A stretch of DNA of 64,000 nucleotides. It comes from Saccharina japonica (taxonomy: Eukaryota > Sar > Phaeophyceae > Laminariales > Laminariaceae). The DNA lies in the NCBI GenBank assembly GCA_008828725.1, contig MEHQ01000321.1:953746-1017745 (forward strand), read 5' to 3'. Both the position numbers and the translations under genes were made by a program. Positions 19,916 through 32,600 of the stretch are shown one piece after another. The stretch's first letter is position 1. The number at the start of each line of letters is the position of its first letter. Below the pieces are notes generated by a model, which searched no databases, was not told the DNA's origin, and was given only the letters and a program-made list of their open reading frames with translations.

Positions 19916-22510
19916 GATAATGATCACTTTTCGTAAAAAAAAAACATTGATCTACTCTAGATCATAAGCTGCTGTAGCTCCTAGGGCGTGGTCTAGAGTA
20001 AGCTTTGTGCATTCCATAACCTTATTCCGCGCAATGAACGCTTCAAGGCGCAGCACTGCTGCTACAGCGTCCTGTTCGTTATCTTCTCCTGTGTGCACAC
20101 AGAGAGCACAAAGAACAACACCTGGTATACTATTCGTATGTACGAGTACTCACTCCTCCCCTTGCGTGCGAACTCAGTCCAAACACATCAATCATCAACC
20201 ATCACCCTAAGTTTTTAGCGATCTATGCTCCCTCCCTCCCCCCCCTTCTTCCCGTTTCTGCTCCTTCACGGCAAAAAGAAGAAGAAAAAATATTTACCAC
20301 CTCCCCCGCCGCTCTTGATTCGAACGATAATCCAACCAAATGAATATTACAAAAGTTTTTGTACTTACTGGTATACCAGGTACCAGGTATCTAGTTCCGA
20401 CAGCGGGAAGAACACAATAAGAAAACACACACTATTACTACCGTAGTTATATAGAGTATGGAACAATAATCGAAGTCGTTTCGACATCATACCGATAGAC
20501 GAAAACAAAACAAATCGGCACGTGGTACGTACGTGGTATATAGTCGCTACGTACGTCGAAGCGCTAAGTTAAGTTCAGTGTCATCAGCGTAAAAAACGAG
20601 GGGATGCCAGCGGGTGGAGGGCAAAAACGCACTCTATACGATGCGTCGATTTTTCGATATTCGATAGTTTTGATGAATATCGAAATTCCGATATTGGATA
20701 TTTCGACATATCGAACAATATCCGATATTTCGGTATAACGAAAAAATCGATACGACGCGATAACCAACACTAAAACACACAAGCACACGCACAGATGTTG
20801 CCGCTCTCACAGGCCCTAACCCAACCAATAGACGGGTAAAAAAGCGTAAAAGCCATACGCATATCGATCGCTCTCAGTAACACAAACCCTCGCCAAAATA
20901 CACTAAAAAAGCACCACTACTTCCACCACTTTCTAACCCCGCACGAAATCCGAAAAACAAAACATGCCTGCTTGGTATGTAACTCTGTGGACCTCCCCTC
21001 CCCTCCCCCCTCCCCCACTACACCTCCACGCTGAAACCTCTAGTGTACATGTCTCCCTATCGCTAACTTCGTGAGCTCGTACTCCAAGCAGACTTGAAAA
21101 TAACAGACACAGCGAGACAACGAACATACACCGTGTGCTGGCGCATGGGCAACGCGATCTCCCCTCTTGCTCTCTCGGGGCCACGAAAAAAAATCCCGTG
21201 AACAAGATTCCGCAAAATGAAAGTAACCAGCAACGGAATTGATTCCCGCGAAAACCTTTCGACGGAAGAAAAAAAAAATCTGGGAATTTCCGAGAATGAG
21301 TTTTCCGCCGAGAGACTTCCGCGCGAAGCAGCTGCGAAGATACCTCCGAGAAGGAAATTTCCGCGAATAGTCTTTTGCGCGAAAAAAAAAAAAACGTCAA
21401 GATATTTTTCGTCTCTCGCTGCTACTTACTGTGCTGCTGCTTCTCTCGGAGTGCGGCAGGAGGCCGAGCTAAGACCAAGGGAACACATAAGGCAATGGTC
21501 GTGGCCGGCCGGCACAACCGTGGGGCCGCCCTACCGCCGCCCCACCCCTGGTGTCGCCACCCTATTAATTTCCTATCTTGTACTTGCTTCCTGCAGCATA
21601 TATACCTGCATGCACGCACTACGGGTACTTCTCCCTCTCTCTTCCTGCGGCCGTTACTACTACCATGTATCCTTTTCCCCTGCCCCCTTTCCACGCCATG
21701 CCAACTTCCAACTCCTCTCTTTCTGCGATGCAAGCGCAACAGAACAGCAGCAACTCGGATGACACTGTTGTTGTTCCACGGGGAGCGAGCCGACCGCCTC
21801 AAGCTCTATGGGGAAACCCTCCGAGGCTTTGTCGTAGACTGGACTCTTCCACTCCCACTACAGGTGTGGTGTGGTGGTGGTGGTGGTGGTGGTGATGGTG
21901 GGGTAAAAAGGCGAGCCATGCCCGCCGCGTGGAACACCTTCAGGAGGGCTCCAACAAACAAAGCGTACCGCCACGACCACGACCACAGCACAGGACACCT
22001 ACATACTGCTGTTGTACTAAGAAACAGAAAAAAACCTGCTGATTTCTACTAACTACTGGACATGCCTACAGTAGCAAGAAACTGGAAACCCCCCTAAGTA
22101 GTATGAACAGGAAAGCTGGCCCAGGCTATATTTCTTATTTGGGAAGGGGTGCATTGTAATATACACTATTTGCAGTACAACTGCGCCCGATTTTTTTTTT
22201 TCTTGGGAAATCACAGCCTGGCTTTCTTACCAATGGGTACGTCCTGGGTCAAAAGGTGCGGAGGCGGGAAAGACATCGAAGCGCCTCCCGCTACCCTATG
22301 ATATCCTGTTAGCAGCAGCAACACCCTTCACTGTCGTGTAACTAACCCAAACTTTGGCAAGATCACGCAAGCTCGCGCGCAAGGCCACGCAGGCCCACGT
22401 AAGCACCAACACACACAATTGCCCTACCCCTACTGCAGGGAAAAAAAAAACTATCTTGAGCTCGCGTGAAGGTCAGCGGGGGGGGGGGGGGACCCGACTC
22501 GACCCGACCN
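19916..22510. other. Intergenic DNA, no gene recognised
   Basis: Mixed sequence with a diverged family C-like copy near 22060-22250 (TTTCTTATTTGGGAAGGGGT and GGCTTTCTTACC). An open frame at 21375-22052 has proline- and tryptophan-rich translation caused by GGT and CCT repeats, and I do not believe it is coding. The stretch ends in a G run, GACCCGACTCG and the single N at 22510. Confidence 0.45.
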
Positions 22511-23390
22511 GAGGGCGAGGAGGAGGAGGAGGGGGACGGATCCTGGTCGGCCGGCGCGCCACCCGCGCAGTCTACGTCGGGCTCCCCCTCCCCGGTTACG
22601 AAGCCCATGCCGGCCGCTCCGTGGGGTAGTTTTGGCTCGGCTGCGCCCGTGCCTGTAACGCCCTGCACACCTCTAGTCGCTGCCGCCGCCGCTACCGCCA
22701 TCGCCACTACCCCTGCTAAGGCTATAAACTTCCGCACAGCCGCGGGGGCTGCGCCCTCCGCGACGAAGCGCGGCGGATTCGGGGTCCCCGCGGTGCCGCT
22801 CTTTCCGGCTACGCCTCAGACCCTGCCCCCCTCCCCGGCCTGCCCTTTTACGCCGGGGACGGCAGAAGGCGTTCCGTCAGCGTCCCCCTCTTCTTATTTT
22901 TCGTCGTCGTTGCCAAAGTTGTCGTCATCGCTGTCGGCTGTCACCCCGGAGGCGCTGCCTCCTCGGCGACAGACCCTCGCGCAAGCGCTTGCTGAGGGGC
23001 AAGCCTCGCTGGCTTCGTGAGCCTCGCTGGGGCTTCGTGAGCCTCGCTGGCTTCGCGAGCTTCGCTGGCTTCGCGAGCTTCGCTGGCTTCGTGACCCTCG
23101 CTGGCTTCGCGAGCTTCGCGCCTCCTGCCGTCCCTGTAACTCCGGACGAGTCTTGATTCCCCCACTTGTTGTTGCTGTTGTTGCACCGACCGTTAATGCT
23201 TCCACCCCCCTCGCCTCCGTCGCCGCCGGCATTGGCATCGCTGGGGGTCGGGGTCGGGGTCGAGGTCGGCAGCAGACGGTACTCCCACGGGGTTGGGGTT
23301 GGGCTCGGGGCCGGGATCGGAGCCCGAATCAGATTCAGCGGTGGCCATGGCAGGGATGATGGCGTTGTTGGGTGATGCGTCGGTGGGGGG
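22511..23390 (+). pseudogene. Inverted partial copy of the MYB last exon
   Basis: This arm is the reverse complement of 23911-24782: from the N at 22510 to 23020 it matches base for base (paired positions sum to 47293), reproducing the last ~169 codons and stop of the MYB protein with no upstream exon. Past the stop the copies differ by one 18-bp unit (98 versus 80 bp of GCTTCGTGAGCCTCGCTG repeats) and by a small difference near 23155. The junction with a single N suggests a misplaced allelic read; a real inverted duplication is possible. Confidence 0.7.
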
Positions 23391-23910
23391 GGGGAGTGGG
23401 AGCCCCCCCCCGCCCCCCCCGGAGGAAGGAACGCGGCCGCCGGCCGCTGACCGCGAGTGAATAGCACTCCAAGCGGGGGCAGATTTTCAAGCGACGCGGT
23501 TGTTTAGTTTTTTTTGGTGGTGCAATGTGGGCATCAGGAGACTGAACAACGGGGGGGCTAGGGTGGGGTGTGGGGGGGAGAAGAGGTGGGGACGGGGGGG
23601 GGGGGGCAATATAGCGCCGCTTTTGATTGCTTGGGGTCTCCGTCGCGTCGGGTTGGATCGAGCAAACGTACGAAGGCTCATAGCACACACCAGTGTAAGC
23701 GCTGGCGTCATACAGACACACAACAGCACATGGTAAAGCATAGCCGAAGACACGCAGAAGTCTAGCACGATTAGAGATACGAAGGCTCATAGCACACACC
23801 ACCCTCACAGCACCACAACCTCGGACGCAAATAGCAATGTAGTGCTAGGTTGGCACGGCAGCCGAACAGAGCTTGGATGCAATACCAGTGCCGGGGGGGG
23901 GGGGGGCGCC
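23391..23910. other. Spacer between the inverted copies
   Basis: About 520 bp bounded by G and C homopolymers. It contains a direct repeat ACGAAGGCTCATAGCACACA near 23667 and 23776. No coding sign. Confidence 0.5.
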
Positions 23911-24272
23911 CCCCCCCCCCCCCCACCGACGCATCACCCAACAACGCCATCATCCCTGCCATGGCCACCGCTGAATCTGATTCGGGCTCCGATCCCGGCC
24001 CCGAGCCCAACCCCAACCCCGTGGGAGTACCGTCTGCTGCCGACCTCGACCCCGACCCCGACCCCCAGCGATGCCAATGCCGGCGGCGACGGAGGCGAGG
24101 GGGGTGGAAGCATTAACGGTCGGTGCAACAACAGCAACAACAAGTGGGGGGCAATCAAGACTCGTCCGGAGTTACAGGGACGGCAGGAGGCGCGAAGCTC
24201 GCGAAGCCAGCGAGGGTCACGAAGCCAGCGAAGCTCGCGAAGCCAGCGAGGCTCACGAAGCCCCAGCGAGGC

Positions 24273-27200
24273 TCACGAAGCCAGCGAGGCTTGCCCCTCA
24301 GCAAGCGCTTGCGCGAGGGTCTGTCGCCGAGGAGGCAGCGCCTCCGGGGTGACAGCCGACAGCGATGACGACAACTTTGGCAACGACGACGAAAAATAAG
24401 AAGAGGGGGACGCTGACGGAACGCCTTCTGCCGTCCCCGGCGTAAAAGGGCAGGCCGGGGAGGGGGGCAGGGTCTGAGGCGTAGCCGGAAAGAGCGGCAC
24501 CGCGGGGACCCCGAATCCGCCGCGCTTCGTCGCGGAGGGCGCAGCCCCCGCGGCTGTGCGGAAGTTTATAGCCTTAGCAGGGGTAGTGGCGATGGCGGTA
24601 GCGGCGGCGGCAGCGACTAGAGGTGTGCAGGGCGTTACAGGCACGGGCGCAGCCGAGCCAAAACTACCCCACGGAGCGGCCGGCATGGGCTTCGTAACCG
24701 GGGAGGGGGAGCCCGACGTAGACTGCGCGGGTGGCGCGCCGGCCGACCAGGATCCGTCCCCCTCCTCCTCCTCCTCGCCCTCCATCTCCTCCCCCACCTC
24801 TTCGTCCTCCTCCTCCTCTTCGTCCTCCACCTCCTCCTTTTCCTCCTCCTCTTCCTTTTGCACGGAAATACGTCCTGCCGAGGAAGGGTGAAAGGCGGCA
24901 GTATCGGCGGTGGCGGTAGCAACCTCAGCACCAGAGACCTTCGCCGCGGCCGCTGCCAGCGTATCTACAAACGAAGGAGTGCGAGTCGAGCCAACGGCGG
25001 CAGCGCTGCTGCTCAGAGCTGGCCGCCGCTCGCGCCCTGCCTCCCCGCTACCCTGTGCCATCAAGCGCACGGCAGGTGTTGCACGTGGTAACCCTTCCAC
25101 TGCCGCAGTCGCTGCCCCCGCCGTGGCCGACATGTGGCCGCCTGGTGAGCCGCTCGCCGCCTCGCCCAACTCCACGGCTTCCCCAAGTCCCACTGCTTTT
25201 GCTGCAGCTGCCGCTGTTGCTGCTGCTCCTGCTGCTGGTGCTGCTACCGTTGTTGCCGATGACCCTGCTGCTGCTGCTGCTGCTGCTGCTACCGCTGCTT
25301 CTGCTGCTGCTGCGGCCGCCGCGAGATAACCCACACCGGCCGACGCTGAAACTGCTGGGGCTGATGTTTCTCGTGGTGAGGAAATCGACGGAGCCGATAC
25401 CGACGGCGACGATACCGACAGCACCGCCTTCATCAGCGTTTCCGTTCGCGAGACCACCTCTGCCGCCTCCGCTGCTCCTGCTAACGCCTCGATGCCCGAG
25501 GACGCGACAATAGCGTCGGCGTCGCCGCCGCCGCCACCGCCGCCGTTACCGCCGCCGCGGTCGCCGCTCCTACCACCGGCCGAGGAGCCGTCCGAGCTTC
25601 CATCGGCCCCGTAATCTTCTCCTTCCGCGCTGCTGTTGCCGCAGTTGCTGCTGCTGCTGCTGCCGCTATTGCTGCTGCTGATGTTGCCGCTGTTCCTGCT
25701 GCTGCCAACGGCGCCGTTAGCATTGCTACCGCTGTTGCTGCTATCGCTGCCTCTGCCGGCGCTACTAATGCTATTGCTACCGCTACTTCTGCCGCTGCCG
25801 CTTCCGCCACAGCCACCGGCGCCACCTACGCCGCCGGAGATCCTCTTGGGGGCAGGAGCCGTAGAGGGCGACTGTCTGAGGAACATCAAGAGCCCCTTGG
25901 CGTTGAGCACGTCCGGCGTGGTCTCCTCGATCATGATCCTCTTCTTCTTGTCCCCCGCCGCCTTCGCCGCCGACAGGAGCAACGCCTTCTCGCGGTGAAA
26001 ACTGCTGATCTCGGCGCGGTCTGCTCGCACGCGCGGTAAGAGAGAGGGCGGGAGCGGTAGCGAGCGAGTGCGGTAAAATTTAGGGGCGAACGAGTGAGCG
26101 CGTGCGGTAAAAAGTAAAAAGGCTGCAGGAGGGGCGAGAATGAGGGAGGTAACCAGAGGAGTGAAAGAGAGCGCGTGAGTGTACGGCGAAGCAGGAGGGC
26201 GTGAGAGCGAGAGAGAGAGAGAGAGCGAGTGCGCCGCCGTGAGCCGGGGTCGAGTCGTCCTCGCCGGCTAACACTAACATATTTCGTGAGAGCTGGCACA
26301 ATATGAGAACAACAACTAAAACCGTTTTCCGCCGACTATGGATAAGCATTTTCAGATCTTACGCCAAAACAAACAGAAACAGAGCAGTGTTACGCTTCTT
26401 TTTTCGATCATAAAACAACGCGGACAAAACAAAAACGATACCCGGAAACAGTACTACCACGCTGCACTCCGGGGATGATATTCTTCGGCCAGCGTCCAGC
26501 AAAGCGCCATAACAGCCCAACCCAGGACGCCTCCAAACATCCCTGCGCCACGAAAGCCCAAACCGTCGCACCAAGAAAAAAACGATCGCCCGACCGACCG
26601 ACCAACTGACCGATCGCCGACCCTTACCGAATGATGTCAGTCCCGGAATGCTTCCTCCGAACAACGCCTGCGCCGACATCAACTCCGCCGAGGTCCGTTC
26701 CCCGCCTTCATCACTGTCACTCCCACCCCCACCAGCCGCCTCCACTGTCTCTATCCCCGCCCCCTCGTCCCCCGACTCTTCCTCGCCGACAGCTCTAGAC
26801 CCGGGCGCGACACCACCGTGCGCAGGCATTCTCATCGACGATGACGAGGAGGATGACGAGGAAGACGAGGATGACGAGCCGCCTCCCCCCCGTCGCCGCC
26901 GCCTCCCATCGCACTCGCTGGCACCGCTACCGTAACCCTCGCCACAACCTTCGTCACCTCCTCCTTCGTGGGGATGGTTGTGGTGTTGGTGCAAGAAGGG
27001 TTCTCCTGCACCAGCGGAGGCGAAGTCGGCCACGGAGGTAGGCGAACATGTTCGGTCCCCTCCCCCCTTGCCCCCACCCCCACCTCCACCCCCTCCACCA
27101 CCGCCACCACTACCACTATTGCTACTGCTACCGCCGCGAGAAGAGCGAGAAAACCCGTCCGCGCTTCTCCTGCGCTTGTTGTCCGCCTTGCCGCGGGCAT

Positions 27201-29628
27201 GCTGGGAGCCCCCGCCCCCGCCCCCCCCTCCACCACCGCCACCCCTACCACTACCACCACCGTGAGTATCGACGGTCATGGGGTTGGCGTTACCATTGCT
27301 GCTGCTGTGGCGTCTCGTGGAGGCGGTAAGCCCACCCCTACCCCGCACACCGACGGAAGAATGCCTGCGCTCTCTGCCGTCCCCCCCGCTGCCGCTCCCA
27401 ACAGATGAACGCCGCTCAGTCGTGACGATCATGTTCAACTGACGGGACAGCCTTCTCACACGCGTGTAGGGAGGGGGGAGGATGCGGACGGGGGGAGGGG
27501 GGAGACGGGCGTTTTTTGTTTTTGTGAAAACCCAACGTGCTCCGTCCCGGCATTGTAGGGATGCGAGGGTCCATGGTCATATGACTACGGCCGTACATGA
27601 CATGAGTACACCACCCTGGACAGCACGACAATAAGAGAAACGACACCACACTCCTGAAAAGGTCACAATGAAAACACACGAAACCAGTGGGGGGTGTGCT
27701 CATGTCGTGCATGGTCGTAGTCGTGGGGGGGGGGGTACATTTTACTCGTTTGTTGCTTGCCTTAGTCATTTGATCGTTGACCACGCATCCCTTTCGAGAC
27801 GGAACAGAGGGAAGAGAAAGGCGCGTACTCATTTGTTGCTCACCATAGCAATTTGACCATTGACCACGCATCCCTTTCGAGACGGAGAACCGTTCCTACT
27901 CCTAATAGAGACACCTCCAACATTTGGGCGCTCAATACGTTGTTTCCATATATATCAAATATTTGTTTTTGCTAATCCTGTTTCGCCGTCTGTGGCCACC
28001 ATCTATCTCCTAAGATAGCGATCGCAGCATCCCTGATCTGTATGATCTGTATGATCTGTATGATCTGTATGATCTGTATGATCTAACTCATGTCGCCGGG
28101 CGGGAGCCGTACCATCTGCATGATCTAGCACATGTTTCCGAGGGGTTGGATCTGACCTCTACGCAAATCCTTTCACAAAATTGCAGGTGAGGAACTAAGT
28201 AGATGATATAGATGACGACCTATCTGTAGATGATTTGTAGATGATCTGTAGATGAACTACCTATAGATGATCTATCCGAGGTGTGAAGGACGTATTTGCT
28301 TACCGGCGCTTGGCGGAGTTCCAGTGGTTCTTGATGGCGTTGTCTGTTCGGCCCGGCAGAATCTTGGCGATCTCTGCCCACTTGTTCCCGTGAACGCTGT
28401 GAGCGCGCATTAGCACATCCTCCTCGGCCGTCGTCCAAGGGTCCTTCTTTATCGCGGGGTCCAGCTGGTTGTGCCATCTACGCACACACCACCACCCCCG
28501 CCCGACCGTCACAAGGAGCAAGAAAACAGGAGCAATGAACAGCACCAAGGTTAAGGACAAGAAAACAGAGCAAATAAAAGCAAGGTAAAGATAAAAGAAC
28601 AAGAAAAAAAAAGGACAAGAAACCTTCCTGTCGGTGAGCAAATAAATGCAAGGTTCAGATAAGAACAAGAAAAAAACACAAGAAACGTTCCTGTCGGTGA
28701 GCAAACAACAGCAAGGTAAAGATAAAAGAACAAGAAAAAGTGGACAAGAAACGGTCCTGTCGGTGAGCAAAGAAATGCAAGGTTGAGATAAGAACAAGAA
28801 AAAACACAAGAAACGTTCCTGTCAGTGAGCAAACAAATGCAAGGTTAAGATAAGAACAAGAAAAAACACAAGAAACGTTCGTGTTGGTGAGCAGAGAACA
28901 GCAAGGTCAAGATAAGAACAAGAAAAAAAACACAAGAAACGCTCCTGTCGGTGAGCAAAGAACAGCAAGGTTAAGATAAGAACAAGAAAAAAAACACAAG
29001 AAACCTTCCTATTTGAAGGATTTTGTTCTTTTTTCGGTTCGCCACCCCCCCCTCCCCCTTATATGCCTGCCTGCGAGTATGCAAGTCTGCGTATACTCTC
29101 GGCTTTCCCTTGTGTGTCCTCATACGTATCATACTGGTCATGATTTTTCTCGTGTTTCTCGTTTTTCTCCTTACTTCTGTTTGATTTGATTTGATTTGAT
29201 CTATTTTGTATAATAGTATCATTTTGTTTTTTCGCTTCGTATACGATACTGTCCCCTAGTTTTTTTGTTTTGTTTGGCAACTCGTCCTTGTCTCCTGGTT
29301 CGCCCAAATGCCTACGATAGCAGCTGTGCAGCGTTTACATACACATAGCAGTCCTCGTACATATGTCCCTTCGTTCAATCGTCAATATGTAGCAAAAGGG
29401 GAAGAACACTTTCAAGTAATCCACACTTATTCAAGACATTAATTAGCTTTCACCTATATATATGAGGCACACGATATGTAACGTACAAGTGTTCCCCTCC
29501 AGGAGGTGATCGGTATTCAACTCGCGGGGGTGTCGCAACTTGAAAAAGGGGAAACACAGGCGTTCCTATATATGTATATGAGCCTATCTATTTGAGCTTC
29601 GTTGGTGTTGTATTGCTGTTGCTGCTCG

Positions 29629-29674
<46 letters not shown>

Positions 29675-32600
29675 GCTGCTACTCGTATACAGTACAGGAC
29701 ACCTAATAAAAAACAGGAAATCCGGTCCAGGCTGGATTTCTTATTTGAGAGAGGGTGCTTTCTACACTAATTTCAAGATAACGACTCCCGAATTTCTTAT
29801 TTTTCCTCTAAATCTCAGCCTGGCGTTCTTATCAGCCTGTTTATTATCAGGTGTACTATACTGTACTGCGCGGGTGCCGTTGAAATTCAGAGGAAGTTTG
29901 AGTTGTTCTCGTCCAGCTTGCGTTTGGGATGGCAACGCACAAAAACGCGCACACACACGCGTACAGGTACGAGCACACACAGAAGAACCGTTCGTAGTAC
30001 GTCGTAGTCACAAAAATAAGACCTTGAGGCACGGCTGCTGCTGCTGTTGTGCCAAGGCTGCCACAACATCCAAAGCTTACGGTGTGATACAGGCACACAG
30101 AAGCACCAGCAGCGGCAGCACCAGCAGCGGCAGCAGCAGCAGCAGCAGCAGCAGACAGCACAGCAAACGAGAGGGGAAAAAAACAAACAAACTTAACTTG
30201 CACCTCTCTTATTGAGGCTAATTAGTACGCCGTCGGATCGGAAAGATCGAAAACGTCGGTTTCCCATCCACTATACATTCGACGGGGTGTGTCTGGATGC
30301 CTTCCCTATCGTCAGCCGGATCGAGTTTGTCATTTTTCGCAGGTTTTTCTGTTTTTTGTGCGTTTTCTGGGGGCGTTTGATACGAGCGTTGAAAACTGCT
30401 TCGTGTCCTGCTCGCGGGTTCTGGGAGTTGCTGCGCTGTGAGTAGCAGCAGCAGCAGCAGCAATTGGGGCAGCAGTAGAGCAGTCAACCCAGCATCGGAG
30501 AGGTGTTTATGCTGCTGCTTGGGTGGCGTGACCCGTGTGTTTCGAGGGGTGGAGAGGGCTTCCAAAACCTTTTCGATCGAGAAATGCGTGGATCGGATTG
30601 CTCGATTGAACAAGTTGAGATCGCAAAAAGGCTCGTTTTCAACAGTATAAGAAGGCCCGTTTATTTTGTTTCCAATCGGAAACCGGCTTTTTCGATTCAC
30701 GTATCCGACTGCGTAAGAAATAACAGCCTGATACCGCTGAGACGGCTTGTTCCTGGTTCCTACTGCTGTAGCTGTAGGACACTGTTAATAGGATGAAACG
30801 CACGCACACACAAGAAAAGCACACGCACACACACGCAGAAGCGTCGTTCTTAGCTGTCACAAAAGGCAAAGGCTTGAAGCGTGGCTGCTGTTGTACCGCC
30901 GTGACTGCCTAGCCTTTGAGTGCTGCTGGGGTACTTCAGAAACAGCAGCAGTACTAGGTATGATACATAACATACACCAGGTAGAGCGAAACAGCAAACA
31001 GCAGCCATGATCTTTTTTTCTACTTGTTTTCTTGAAAAATGGAGAGAGAACCAAAAAAATCAGGGGTACACCGCGCGGTACGGGATGGGACCGTTTTGCC
31101 CGCCGCAGGCGGATTTTTTTTTGGGTCTTCCCGAGGGGCGGTATGGGAAAATGTTCCCGTCTGTTTACCGCGGGACGGGAATGGGACGGGAAGGTGGGAA
31201 ACCATTTGGTTGACGGGATTGGACGGGAAGACACGATTCTTTGGCGGTACGGGACGGGACGGGAACCGATTTTTGGCGGTACGGTACGGTACGGGAAACA
31301 TTTTTCGGCGGTACGGGAAATGATCGGTGAACGGGTCGGGAATAGGTCGGGAATAAGTCGAGAATGGGTCGGGAATGGGTCGGGAACCGGGTCGGGAATA
31401 CGGTCGGGAATACGATCGGGAAACGCAGTCGGGAATTGTTGGGAACACGGTCGGGAACACACGCTGGAGACAACGACTGAAAAGGGTATAATCAAAAGTC
31501 TTCTTCGAGTATGAGTATAACATTCGCGAGAACAGTGCCAATAGGAGCAGGAACCGGGGCTGATTGCTTTGGCGCTGCTTGAGGCGCCGAAGCAGATCCG
31601 CCGGGATCCTCCACCTCCACAACGTCCATGCTTGATGCCATGTTTTGTCTTTGGGCCGGGTGGTGGTGTGAGTGTTCTTGGTTTTATTCTCGACATAATA
31701 ATTTCCCAAGTGTACGACCGATTTATTATACGTACTATTATGTCAAATAGCGAGGTGTGAGTTGGGCCGATTGAATGGTTGATACAAATTTAAAGTTCGT
31801 GTTTAAATTTTGAATTAAACAAAAACGAGAGGAAAAATAAAGAAAAAAGGAAATATATATTCGCGCGTAGACAAAATGTTTTGATAGTTCGGAAATATAT
31901 GCGAGTAAAAATGCAGTATACGCACTTGCATCCATCCATCCATGGTCATACGATGGGAAAACGAAAAAATCGGCGGTAAATGGAATGGGAATATCTGCCC
32001 CAATAGTGAGATGCGGGATGGGAGAAGCTGTGCCCCATGGTCGGGATGGGACGGGAATCACTTACATGACAGTGGGATGGGAATAGTCGGGACTGGGCGG
32101 ACAGCGGGACGGGAATAGTCGGGAATGGGCAGACAGTGGGATGGGAAACAGTCGGGAACGGGAACACGGCCATTACCGCGGGACGGTAGAGCTCGGGGAC
32201 AGAAACTGACGATGGTACCGGTCGGGAAATCGCGGTCGGGAACGAAAAATCTGACGGTTTCCCATTCCCATACCGTACCGTTCCCGTCCCGACCACATTT
32301 TCCCGTCCCGACCTTTACCCGCGTACCCCTGAAAAAAATGACACTTTGGGGTTTGCATGGACCTGCTTGGCTTTGGCTCGGCGGAAAACGATCCCGCGAA
32401 ATGAGCCATCTCAGCGTGAATTTGAACGCCCAGAGAGCGCGCCACTGAGCCCGGCCGAGGTCAACCTTGGGTGTCGTAGCGTTCAGGCGGGAGCCCTGCG
32501 TGCCCCGCAGCCGAGAGCGCGAGGAAAGTACTGCGCCCGAAAAAGAAAAGGTTTGCCGATGTGCAAAAAAAACATTTCGTGATCGTTGCATATTACGTAT

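Noticed and set aside
22511..23020. Second MYB gene on the plus strand
   Set aside because: Only the last ~169 codons are present, beginning at an N, with no MYB repeats upstream.
28300..28809. 169-residue frame fusing hydrophobic repeats to the MYB R3 repeat
   Set aside because: The upstream part is the 62 bp intronic minisatellite; R2 in exon 1 joins exon 2 at 28477 in the correct phase.
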